NCBI GenBank assembly: GCA_022559845.1
Contig: CM040118.1
Span: 231,865,224 to 231,929,223, forward strand
DNA from: Amorphophallus konjac
Lineage: Eukaryota > Streptophyta > Magnoliopsida > Alismatales > Araceae
DNA: 64,000 bases
Direction: 5' to 3'
Shown here piece after piece: positions 47,113 through 57,931 of the stretch. A program made the position numbers and the translations under genes. The notes under the pieces were generated by a model that was not told the origin of the DNA, made no database searches, and saw only the letters and a list, made by a program, of their open reading frames with translations. Positions within the stretch are counted from its first letter, which is position 1; each line of letters opens with the position of its first letter.

Positions 47113-47924
47113 ACTCTCGATACCTATTCATCTTTTTTATTCATTTTATTCGTTCTTTTTGTTCTTGGGTTTATTTGGTTTTATTAAGTGCGTGGGCGTG
47201 CCAGTCACCAAAGTGACAATCTATTCAGGTTTCGAAGACCAAGGTGGTCATGAACCACTGGTGCACTCCGTCTGACTAACCAGACGATGTGGGTATCGGG
47301 TCGGGACTAAAACCGCCGTGCCATAAAGGACACGGCGTTAATTACATCTCCCCGAAGGGGAGAAAGCCTTTGATTAAACGCCAGGAGAAGGGACCCTCGG
47401 GCCTAAAACTGATATCCATTAAATAAAGGAATGAGAATTCTAAATTTAAGTGAAAACATCCCCCCATTGAGGGGCAAATATTTGAGCAAAGCCGTTCATT
47501 AATTGACCAATTCATATTCAAACAAGATTCCTAGTTTATGAATCCAATGTCTGCCAATAGAATGGCAAGTTTGATATTCGGGAGTGGATCCCAATAGAGA
47601 CATATTAGACGTAGCGGGCTATTGGCCCAGAGCAGAGTCAAGCCATGACCATGATGGGGTTACCCCATGGTTCAAGCATGACTTGCAGAGGCCTCATTAA
47701 TGTCCCCTTTGCATAGTGTCTAGGGAGGGGAGGAGCCCCGGGTCAAATGTTATTAGCTTCTTTAAGGAAGGTTTTGATGTTAGTTGATGGTTGTTTTATT
47801 CATTCTTTTTATATTATCATTAGTATTGTTATTCTTATTATCATTTATTTTATTATTTTATTTTCCCTTTCTTTCTTTCTTCTTCTTATTATATATATAT
47901 TTTTTTATCGCGCAAAGGGCCAAA

Positions 47925-48200
47925 GGCCGCTGTGTCGACGCAGGGCCTGAGCTGCTTCGGCGCACAGCTCTTGCACAAAGGGGGCCGCAAGGGGGTGTCG
48001 TGTCAACGTGGGCTCTCAGTGCGCCAATGCACAAAGCCCATCCAGGGGGCTGGCATGAACCATTGCGTCGACGCAGGAAGGCACTGCGTCGATGTACAAG
48101 GCCTACTAGGGGCTAACGCGACAATCGCGTCGACGCCATGAGGGGCAGCATCAACGCACGAGGGAAGCATGTTGAAGGCTACGTTGACGCAACTGATGTC
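47925..48200. repeat. GCGTCGACGCAG couplet array
   Basis: Units such as TGTGTCGACGCAGG, TTGCGTCGACGCAGGAAGG followed by CACTGCGTCGATG, and ATCGCGTCGACGCCATG recur at 30-60 nt spacing. TGCGTCGACGCA is a perfect palindrome. Confidence 0.75.
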
Positions 48201-48499
48201 AGCGCCCACTCCAGCCTTCTCCTCCTCTGTCGTTTGTTATTTGTTTGTTTATTCATGCTATAGATTTATCCTGGAAGCTCAAGGGGTGTTAAACTTCAGT
48301 TTCCTTTCTTATTTCACCTTTATGGTTTTCTTTCTTTAGTTCCTCTCTTTATTCTTTAAATTTTCTTTCTTTTGTTTTTTCTGTGTATAGCATGCATCAA
48401 TGCACGATTTGCTTGTGCAAGGAATGCAGGGAATGCTATTGTATACATCTACATGGCAGCATGCAGGGTTTTATCGATGCATTTATGCAGTGTGACCTT

Positions 48500-48588
48500 G
48501 GTACAAGGCGGAGTTATGTACTCGCGCATAGTGGGAGTATCCAACCAGGCATAACCCAATCATCCTCAACCCACCATTTGATATGCCG
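48500..48588 (-). repeat. Copia stem module, copy 5
   Basis: Plus text opens GGTACAAGGCGGAGTTATG and closes CCACCATTTGATATGCC. Its presence marks the surrounding stretch as copia 3' noncoding DNA. Confidence 0.75.
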
Positions 48589-50860
48589 TAGGTCATGGCA
48601 AGCAAGCATGCATGGGTGGTATGTGCACACATATGCGCATAGCATAGTAGGAAGAGAAATCAGGAGGAAGCTGAGAGAAGGCAGTTAGCAAGTTAGTAAA
48701 CGGGTGCGTCGACCCGGCCTATCTTATGCGTCAACGCACTTAGCACTCGATCGACTGAAATTGTAGATTGGTCGACCGAAATTTAAAGTCGGCACATGCA
48801 GGGGGTTCAACTCATACACATGATGCATGCATGATCCATTAGGATATTAATGAACTACTCAATGCCAAGGAGTGCATGGCGGAATGAGTTTGATTATGCT
48901 CATGAAGATTCGGCAATAGTTTCTATGAGTTTAATCATGCACTTTAAGGTGTTTGCTTTATTCCTTAGTAGAACACAATTACTGGACAGTGGCTAGACTA
49001 GTCGACTCCTGGGTCAGATCTGTGGCCCCAGACAGCAGGCAGAGCCCGTACAAAGGGGAGTTGACTCTATGACTACCACTTATTTGTTTGTTTTATTTAT
49101 TTTCCTTTCTTCTTTTCTATTTCTTTGAAGCAAATTGCCTTTTCTCTGTTTCTGTTGCCAGAACAGCATTTGCATTTGGTCATGTTCATGCATGTTTTAT
49201 TAGCGTTGTTCTTGTGTCTGTTCATGTTGTTGTCATTAGTTTAATTTTTGTTAAGTCCATATCCCTGAAAAAAATTGGGTAGCACCTCCCCTAGACCAGA
49301 GCATTTGGTAGTGAAAAATTGGAAGCACATCCACGAAAGTCCCGAGATGGCCCTTAGAATCAGAGTAAGCCAAGAATGACTACTCTATATCCCAAATTGG
49401 GCAGAGAGAACCCCGAGGACTAGCCTACAAAGGGAACTCTGCTGACCTGGGGATTGCTGTATTTCCAACTACTGTGTACATTTGATTGCTTCAAGCTTCT
49501 TGGCCATCAATATCCATCCCTTCGATGAAGCGTCCTCCAGAGATCATGCTATAGAGACGCAAATCCCTGGGGATGTAAGGGTGGTTGCATGAGACTCTGA
49601 TTGGGTAAAACCCTAATGTATCCCTTCCCCATGGCAAGTCCTGATTATAAAAAGAAAGCTCTTATGAAGTTTAAAGATAGGAACTGTTGCTCCGGTGCAT
49701 GAGGTCATGGATCATGCTTAGGATATTAGCGAATCTATGCCCTAGGTGGAGACCTAAAATTATGATATTTAGAGCATTGGTATGCTATAGACTGTGTAAA
49801 CACATGAATGGGGCCAAGATGGGACTCACATGGAGTACAGGCCCGTGCAATGCAGAGAGTGCAAAGGAGCTTGCTTCCACCTTCACACAGAGAGAAAATG
49901 ATGCAAATGTGTAAATGTGGAGACACTTCAAACAGAACTCCGCTGGGCGTTCGAGCAAACAAGCTGGTGCTCATGTGTGATTGGCTTAGAAGCCAAGGTG
50001 ATTCTCATGTGATGGACTACAGCTCCCGAAAGGGCTAGAATTACATGAAAGGAAAGGCAAGGAAATGCAGATTCCTGCGGTTCTGGGACCGAGCCAAGGC
50101 CTCAACAACCCATAGACGTGGGTGAGAAGGCAAGTGGCCATTCCTCTAAAAGAATTACGGTAGACAGAAAGCATGCAGTTCAGATGCAAAAAATTGATCT
50201 AAATCGACGCAAATGACCAGGACCCATCTGGGGTATTGGGGAAGTGCCTACATAGTCAATATTGCCCACTGGGGGCATTAACCCATTGAGGCGGATCGAG
50301 GCAGCGCACTGATACTAGCCTCTACCCAAATAGCAGAATGAGGTCTGGAAACATACCCTCATCTGACAAATCAGGAGGGATAGAAACACCAACCTAACCC
50401 AATGCAATTGGATAGGCTCGCCTGAACCCCTTTCGTGACACAGCATTCCTTCCCAAACAGTAAAAGAAAACCAAAAGAAACACCATAATAATAGTGAAAC
50501 CATGAGAACGGGATAGGAATGAAAATCAGCAGATGGACACATTCGTATTTGAATACCAAAAGAGAACGCTTCCATTCATTTCGTTGCATAAAAGGAATAC
50601 ATCATCCCAAGACCAGTTCGTCTGGGAAGCAATCAAATAGGAAATAAAAAACATTACAGAATCGCATATCAGAAGAAAGAGGAAAGAAGGGGGAGGGAGA
50701 AGCATTGACTCCATTCCCTCCTCAGACAGCACCTCTTCTCTCTCTCTTCCTCTCTTCTCTTTATGCACTGGAGCAATAGCAGAACACTCTGGAGAGCACC
50801 CTTAGGAAGCCTTCAAACAGAACACTAGCGGGGGGGCTTCTCTTTAGGGCGGAGCCCTTG

Positions 50861-50867
50861 TTTTATA
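50861..50867 (-). promoter_or_regulatory. TATA-like box of an unassigned LTR
   Basis: On the minus strand GCTATAAAACAAGG, with a purine- and CT-rich leader to its left and TCGA/CGACGC couplets upstream. Confidence 0.4.
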
Positions 50868-51125
50868 GCAGAAGCACAGGGGTTTTCTTTTTCCCCGAGG
50901 CAAGGGGGGCCAGGAATAATCTCCAATCATTGGAGATCTCCTAGCCACGTGTCCCATACGACCTCCGCTTCTGGAAGCCAGCGCCGTCGTATGGAGGGGA
51001 GAGCACGTGCCACGATCGAGTTCGCAACGGGTACACTCTTCTCGCGCAGCTAAGGGTGCGTTGACGCAGCCAGTGAGCTGCACCGACGCAGCCTACTGGC
51101 GCGAACGGCTTTTCTTCTTTAGCTT

Positions 51126-53939
51126 TGTTGGCCCAAATAGATGGCAGACAAGAAGGGGGGTTGAATTGTCCCCCTGGTGAGATGGTTGATTTTAAAAATA
51201 ACTTATTAAAATTGTAGCGGAAATAAAATTAACTATGTTAATTAAGCTAAATTGAAGTGAGATTTAGGTTCACTCAATCTTACCGATCTCACTCGAATAA
51301 TCTATGGACTGAATGATTGAACCTACGCCAAACACGGATAGCAGATGTAGCAATATGTAGTGGTGTAGTGAATAAAAATCTTTAAATTGACCTGTGAATG
51401 GAGATAGGAGAAATGGACAATCACACAGGCGTCCCACAAAGAACATAGAGATTTTTAGGTGGTTCGGGACCACGACGGGCTCCCTACGTCCACCCCTCAC
51501 CGAAACTTGGTGAGGCTTCACTAACACGCTACAAATGTAGCAACCATGGGGACAAACCCCAACACCACACACGCTGCCTCCGCAGCAATCAATACACACG
51601 GACACGGGGAACTTACCCCGCACTAAAACCGTACACGGAGACATAGCTCCATCCACACACAAATATTGGGAGTTCAGCAAAATAGAAAAATCTACAATAT
51701 ATGCTCAATAGATTATAACCCAAGAAGAATATTATAAAGAGATGGATAAAGGATGTAGAATGTTTCCCCTTAGTTCTCCAATGGCCATTAGAAGATTTGT
51801 CTTGAAGCTTAGGTCGGAGGGAGTTGAATCCGTAGGATGTCGGAGCAGCCGGTCCAGCTTCTTGAAGATCCAAGATTTGTTCCTTAAAATCCAAGCTCCA
51901 ATCGCACCTGCAAACACCAAGAACAGATGAATCTATCAATGCCCTCCCCTCTCCACCGTGTGGCCGCCCTCTTTCTTCTTCCTCCTGCAAAAAGATAGAA
52001 CAATTAGCCCCTTCGATAGTTTTCCTTGTAAAAATCGCAAGGATATATAGGGCAGCAAATAGATGAACATATGACAAGAATGCCCATGATAAAAACCCCT
52101 CACAACCACACCTAAACATGAGGAGAAACTCTAGCGGTAAGATGGTAAAAGAGCAAGGCAAATGGATCTAGAAAAGAGGAGTTCAAAACAAAAACGGCAG
52201 ACCCGATTCGGACCGCCCAGGACAAGTGTTGACTCTTAAAGTCAACACTTGTTCGCGGGTGTTCTGCCAGCAAACAAAAAACCAGAACCTAGGTGAAAGT
52301 GTCGACTCACTTTTAGCCAAACTCACTGGCTGTAGCAAAAGCACGCCCCTGGACACCAAGTGTCGACTCACAGAGTCGACACTTGCTGCCTGCTACAACA
52401 AGTCAGCAAGCAGGGTAACAAGTGTCGACTCTATGAGTCGACACTTGCTCTATCCATGCTAGAAACTGCCTATGGCCGTCCAATGCAAGCAAAAGCCTTT
52501 CAGACCCATTAAAAACATGATTTGCCAATTAAAATGACATGCATTTGAAGGTCTTAAAACACCAATCAAATTAGGGTTTTATTAAGGACAATAGGAAGCT
52601 AGATAAGCAAACGACAACCTAGACAATTAGTAAGAGCATGCATGAGACACATGCAAACCCAATTTCACAGAACAAGCAATGATCATAAAAACAAGTATTC
52701 TATGCAATGCTTACCAAAATCCACCATAAACCAACATTCAAAGTGCTCATTCTTACCATTGGCATTGATGTAGCTGTTTGGATTTCTATTAACCCTTTGA
52801 TAAACCAAAGGGTAGCTCAGTTCATACTTAGGAGATAAAGTAGCCATATGAGCAGGTGTCAATTACCTGAACCTTTGTACAGTCACCCTTGTCATACATA
52901 TATATAGAATAATCTACATTAGCGATTCATTCATAATGTAGGAGAAGGAGTCCAATGAATTTGATCTATGAACCATCTCCCTCAATTGTGTCCTACACAG
53001 TAACCATAGCCAGATTAGTCCTTGAGGTAAAGAACCATTTAACAGAGGCATGCGACTCTTGTATAAACAATAAGAAGATCTTACATATCAAACAACATTC
53101 ATTAACCAACCAAAACCTCAGGTAGAAATGCAGTCAATTAAGCATGTATTTGTTATACATGAATCTCAAACCAAGGTTGATGTGAACATGTTAAACAAGC
53201 ATGATCTTTGTAAAATCCATGGAATATGATGATCTTTTCAACCAAAACCAAAAATGAAATGGCTATGCATTCACATGACTAAGAACCAACATAGAAACCA
53301 GATTCAATCTCAAAAACATAGGAAGAAAAGTGCATGAATCACATATAAAGTTAATCAAAATTCTGCATTAAGAAACCATGTTTCATAATTGAAAAGTTGA
53401 TTAAATTTGTCATCCACCAAGCAATATAAGAATGCCATTCTCACCGAGTTCCACCATGGTTGACATGCGCTCATTGAATGGTTTAATCCTATGAAGGCAT
53501 AGATGCCATACAGTCAAAATGCTTGAATAACTGACATGAAATCCTCAATATCAAAATGCATGAGGACACTAGAGAACCCAGTACTCATGAAGAGAAACCA
53601 TTAATGAAGCATGAACATTAATCTCAACTGTCCCATGAAAAACATGCATAAAGCACACTCAAGCTACCAAAGAACTGATGAACATATTATTCATGAAAGA
53701 CCCATGTTTGACTTGGCTTGGTGGAAGCTAGATGAGGTCGACACCACAGAACAGTATTGCAACTGTAAATTATATTCACCAAGGATTTCAACCCTGCAAA
53801 GCAAGATATCAACATGTGAGCTCATTTGTCACAACACTTGTACACACAAATGTCACTCTACACACACGCAACGCACACAATATTTTGTTCTCATCAAAAC
53901 CATTATCAAAGACTAAGCGGGAGCGCAGCGAACCCAACA
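51126..53939 (-). mobile_element. C4 copia 3' LTR (2814 bp)
   Basis: On the minus strand it starts TGTTGGGTTCGC after a polypurine tract, has a TTTTGATGAGAAC start motif, GGGGTGGACGTAGGG and GAACCACCTAAAAATC near the U5 end, then a C-rich run, and ends GGGCCAACA. No primer site follows at 51125, so this is a 3' or solo-type copy. It contains three perfect GTCGAC/GTTGAC hairpins at 52223-52447. Confidence 0.78.
52223..52447. repeat. Three perfect CAAGTGTCGACTC hairpins
   Basis: 52223-52251: CAAGTGTTGACT / AGTCAACACTTG, loop 5. 52357-52385: CAAGTGTCGACTC / GAGTCGACACTTG, loop ACA. 52419-52447: the same 13-nt arms, loop TAT. A single unpaired arm (AAGTGTCGACTC) lies near 52297. In the first hairpin both arms carry the matching change (CGA to TGA on one arm, TCG to TCA on the other). 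Confidence 0.93.
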
Positions 53940-53953
53940 ATCTCCCTCTTTTT
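53940..53953 (-). other. Polypurine tract of C4
   Basis: On the minus strand AAAAAGAGGGAGAT before the LTR start TGTTGGG. Confidence 0.7.
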
Positions 53954-54992
53954 GATGATGATAAAATATTATGGCCACCACCAAAACTCTCTCTCCCTTT
54001 AGCATTATCAAAAAGTGGGGGACAAGGGGAACAGATATGAAGCTTCCTCAGAAATAAGATAGAATTTAAAAGCAATGGCGCAAGAACCCAGTAATGTGAA
54101 CTGTATGAGCAATATACAGTTTACCCAAAAGAACCACATCATTCTTCAAACCTAAGATGAAGTAGAAGTCTTTTAAGAACCCAAAAGGATGTGTAAGTGT
54201 AAACCTGAAAATGCAAAATTATGCATGTCCTAAGTTCTGCCCAGTGTATGCATGACCTAGAAGTTGCAAAATTTGTATGTATGCCTTCTAAATGCCATGA
54301 CTATGCAACACATGTATGTATGCCTTCAAAATTTGTATGTATGCATGACCTAGAATTTGTAGAAAACTGTGATATTCACAAGTATGGTAGAAATATGTGC
54401 AAATGTGCAAATTCTAAATTATATGTAAAATGGATGATCGAACTATTCACAAAGGTATGACTAACATGAACTATATGCAAGTGTTTTGCTGAAAGTACAC
54501 TATTCTCTCCCTTTTGTCATGGACAAAAAACTGATTGACAATGGGGTTATTTAAGCTTGTTATTTACATGTATGATCTATAAATGCACCAATGTGAAATG
54601 AAGTATGATATAAATAAAAAGGATCAGACAATCAAGCACTCAAGCATGCATAATAAGGTATAGGAGCAAGTAAGTCCCTTAGGGATAGGTTTAAGAATAA
54701 TGCTATTGATTATGGAGCATGATGTGCATGAACAATACTAAGAAGGTCATGCTTACAAAAAGATGGTACTGCATTAACCATGAAGGATGACTGATTTATG
54801 AAGTACATTCATACAATCAAGCCCGAAGTGTATATGTGAAAAATTGAGCAATGAATTCCAAAGCAATATGGATCATCAGATTTTCCAATGAACACTAAAA
54901 AGAACCGTTCCTTCGTACACTTCCATACACAAAGCTCGAATATTGGCAGCTTCATATAACCCCATTTTTTTTAATCTTAAAGAGTGACTAAC

Positions 54993-55130
54993 CTTTTGAC
55001 ACGAGTTGTACCCTTTGTCTCAGGGGTACTTTTCGGTTACTCAGTTTCGTCAGTCATTTTAATTCCAGATTTTGTCACTTTTCGACGCGAGTTGTACCCT
55101 TTGTCTCAGGGGCACTTCCCGAATACTCAC
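54993..55130. repeat. Tandem duplication, period about 83 bp
   Basis: CGAGTTGTACCCTTTGTCTC followed by AGGGG.ACTT..CG..TACTCA appears at about 55001 and 55085 with few changes. Confidence 0.8.
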
Positions 55131-55531
55131 TGCCAAATCCCACTTATTCAGATTCTTGGTGGGGCAAACAGCTTTTCCTCACGAGACATGTGATTTCTAT
55201 GTAGATATTCAAGAGTTCTTTGAAGTGTTAAGTAGAATAGCCATAATCCTTATTAGATTGAATCATTTATCTCAAAAAGTGTAAATTGTATGGGTGGTTG
55301 TACTGAATGTAAGAAATGAATTGGTCTCACAATAGTTAAGACTCCCTCTAAATGTATGCACAGTTATAAGCAAAACCTCCCCCTTAATATGTGCCATGTA
55401 ATAAACATGTCTAGATCAATGCAATTTTATTTAGCAAGGGACAAGGTCATAGGAGGAATCAAAAAGAATGGTGATATGCTACATACACTCAAACATGCAC
55501 TGAGATAAGATTTTCACACAAGTTGATTACC

Positions 55532-55634
55532 GGTACGTGGCGGAGAACGTAGGTCCGAGAACCACCATCGAACATGAGGAAAGCTTCCAGCTGGACATCA
55601 TCCAACCTTCCAAAATCGCCATTTGATATACCGG
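55532..55634 (-). repeat. Copia stem module, copy 6
   Basis: Plus text opens CCGGTACGTGGCGGAGAAC, has AGCTTCCAGCTGGACATC inside and closes CGCCATTTGATATACCGG. CCGGTA pairs with TACCGG and GGCG with CGCC; the outer pairs differ from copy 2 on both sides together. Confidence 0.85.
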
Positions 55635-55792
55635 ATAATCATGGTGTTCAAGCACACAAATATGTCAAGTATATGCAAGTATATGCATGTAAATGGATAG
55701 ATGATCGAAGATTATCCCTATTTACAAATATGCAAGGATGTGTATGATATGTGCCAGAGGTTAAGTATGTAAACTATGTGTGTAAAACTAAA

Positions 55793-55984
55793 TTTCGCTA
55801 CAAAGTCGACGTCTATAAGCTTGTCAACTTCTTTGCAAATCTGTCGGGGTGGCTGCTTCACTGGCTTGACTTTTGGGTCGATAGCCAGTATGTGTTGAGT
55901 AACTTCAGAGCTGAGACCTGGCATCTCTTTGTAGTTCCAAGCGAAGTAATCTCGAAACTCCTGGAGCAGTTGTATGTGTTGCAT
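55793..55984 (-). pseudogene. Tat-like gypsy RT fragment
   Basis: About 60 codons on the minus strand read LLQEFRDYFAWNYKEMPGLS, then IDPKVKPVKQPPRQ and KEVDKLIDVDFV. This order is typical of the region just before and at the start of Tat-lineage (Ty3/gypsy) reverse transcriptase, and unlike the chromoviruses here. It is cut on the right where the C5 LTR begins and fades on the left. The few overlapping bases with the LTR edge reflect uncertainty about that edge. Confidence 0.7.
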
Positions 55985-56134
55985 TCTGTATGTTTTGATG
56001 ATGTCAGTACAATGTGGTTCTTTAGTTCATACAATAAGTCTTAAAAGCATGTGCTCATTTTGTATAGCTTAGTTTGACTAAAAGACTCTTAAACAAATTG
56101 CAAGAATGACATATCAATTCACTTAGAAAGAAGG

Positions 56135-56485
56135 TGGAGTTGACGCAGGATAATTTATACGTCAACGCAACAATGTTCCTAGAAGAGAACTCAAGAGAAC
56201 AAGTGTTATGTTTGCTATCAGGACGTTGACGCAGGATCACTACTATGTCGACGCAGTCATGCTCCCAGAAGCATTCCAGAATTCCGTCTTCATTAGAGCA
56301 TCGATGCAACAGAGTAGTGCATCGACGCACTAAGCCCAGAACCAGACTCGAACTACACTATGTCGACGCAACAAGGAGCTGCATTGACGCACTAAGTCAA
56401 ATGCCAGCATTCAAAGCCTTCTATCTAAAAGCTAGTCATTTACACTGCGTCAATGCAACAAGGAAGCACGTCGACGCAGCCTCAT
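56135..56485. repeat. TTGACGCAGG / GTCGACGCA couplets in the C5 LTR
   Basis: Five pairs, for example GTTGACGCAGG...TACGTCAACGCA (56139-56168), GTTGACGCAGGATC...GTCGACGCAGTC (56224-56264) and GCATCGATGCAAC...GCATCGACGCAC (56298-56328). Confidence 0.8.
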
Positions 56486-56815
56486 TCAACCTTCAATGAC
56501 ATAAGTACTGGCGACGGCTTCAAGAGAATACGGGTGAATAATAGCTCTACAACGGTAAAAAATGAACCGTTTGGGTGACAAATAGCTCTACAAGTCTGAA
56601 AAATAATCAAGCTCGTGAGGAACCCAAGTGGATCACGTGCCAGCTACCTAAAACCCTTGGCGCGTAATCCAATTCATGTGCCAGCGACCTCAAAACTTTA
56701 GCACGCAATCCAATCCACGTGGCTGAGCTCTGGAAGATTCAATTGTTAGAATATTCTCATTGCCACCTCTGCCAATGAAATAATTTGGCGGTGGATCAGA
56801 TTTTTTAGTGGAAGG

Positions 56816-56818
<3 letters not shown>

Positions 56819-56904
<86 letters not shown>
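56819..56904. repeat. Compound microsatellite (CT)n(AT)n
   Basis: About 40 bp of CT followed by about 46 bp of AT, in the U3 or leader of the C5 LTR. Confidence 0.97.
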
Positions 56905-56906
<2 letters not shown>

Positions 56907-57910
56907 AGCCGTTTGAAGTGAAGAGCACTGCTGCCAATGCGATTCGAAGGAAGAAAACACTTCTGAGAAAATGAGAAAGAGAGCCACTCAAATTTGAAGA
57001 GAGAAGACTTTCTGACCGCAGCCCTGTTGATTTCCAATGAGGATTGCTTCAATTGAAGCTACAGCTCGATTTGATTCTTCGATTTTCTATAGCAATCACT
57101 TGTATTTTCATTTTTATTTTTTCTTTCAATTCAGTTCGAAGTCTTTTATTTCTGTTAATTCTGAGACTTTAGAAGAAGGGAGATCTTGTTCTCTGGGTTC
57201 CCCTCTGTGTCATCAGAGGAAGGGAGAAGTTAGTTCTCCAGGGTTCCTTCTGTGAATTCAGAAGAAGGGAGGATCGCCCTTCCGATCACTGCATTAGGCA
57301 GTGAGTTCAAATCTTGCTGGGAGCAGGATCGAAGGTTAAGGGATTTGTTTCCCTTGTTTTCAAGCTATGGAGTCAGTCTCTGTTGCAGACTAAGTCTGCG
57401 TTTGTTTTTGCCTTGTGCAAGGAAGCCTCATTCAAATCGAGTGAGGGGTGGACGTAGATTGCTGGTCGCAATCGAACCACCTAAAAAATCTTCTCGTCTG
57501 ATTTGTTGTTTACTTCTCTTGCTATCTATCGCAATCTGCAACAACTAAGTGGTATATCAAAAGATGTAGCAAGAAAGATAGGTTAAGCCTATCCGGAACG
57601 CTACCCCTTGCATGAGGAGATCCTTGGATCGACCCTCTGCCACGTACTGATCTTGGTTGTTGATTATATACTAGTTTGTAGCGTGGTGAGCATGTCTTGT
57701 TGATATCTGTGATTCCGCATACATATATCACTATATTCCCTTCTGCACTTCAGTTGGTTGCTTGTTGGTCTGATCCAGTTATTGAGCTCATTTGCTCTTT
57801 CATTTGGCGCTAGATCTTATTGCAGTACTTGAGTTTTTTTTTAATTTGAGATATTTGGTATTAGATATATTCATCCCCCCTTCTAGATATATCTCTTTAT
57901 TTCTATCAAT

Positions 57911-57922
57911 TAGTATCAGAGC
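57911..57922 (+). other. Primer binding site of C5
   Basis: TAGTATCAGAGC, the initiator Met site with one G-to-A change, two bases after the LTR end. Confidence 0.9.
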
Positions 57923-57931
57923 GGGTTTCCC

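Larger units (their letters stand above)
47121..51125. other. Unassigned transposon-derived DNA
   Basis: No credible coding frame. It contains T-rich tracts (47130-47175, 47790-47910, 48230-48390), GTCGAC-type couplets at 47925-48200 and 48700-48785, a stem module at 48500-48588, and GC-richer stretches without family signature (49260-50350). A minus-strand TATA-like CTATAAAA at 50861 with TGCGTCAACGCACC-type couplets upstream (51055-51095) suggests part of a further LTR. Boundaries could not be found. Confidence 0.5.
53954..55760 (-). mobile_element. C4 copia 3' noncoding region
   Basis: No coding signal. It includes short repeats (TTTGTATGTATGCCTTC and TATGCATGACCTAGAA at 54244-54362), a tandem duplication at 54993-55130, polypurine-like runs (plus CCTCCCCCTTAATATG near 55378) and a stem module at 55532-55634. 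The right limit is approximate. Confidence 0.6.
55977..57908 (+). mobile_element. C5 copia 5' LTR (about 1932 bp)
   Basis: It starts near TGTTGCATTCTGTATG with TTTTGATGATGTC and ends CCCCCCTTCTAGATATA...TTTCTATCA before a primer site. U5 shares the AGAAGAAGGGAGGATC repeats, TTTGTTTCCCTTG, GAGGGGTGGACGTAG and GAACCACCTAAAAAATC with C1. U3 holds GCGTCGACGCA couplets at 56135-56485 and a (CT)n(AT)n run at 56819-56904. Confidence 0.8.

Noticed and set aside
47121..49270. Host gene with T-rich introns
   Set aside because: No coding exon could be linked by splice sites; the stem module and couplets mark it as transposon DNA.
51613..52161. Open frame of 182 codons, minus strand, with hydrophobic runs
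   Set aside because: Inside the C4 copia LTR; no relative or domain recognised, and the LTR context explains it.
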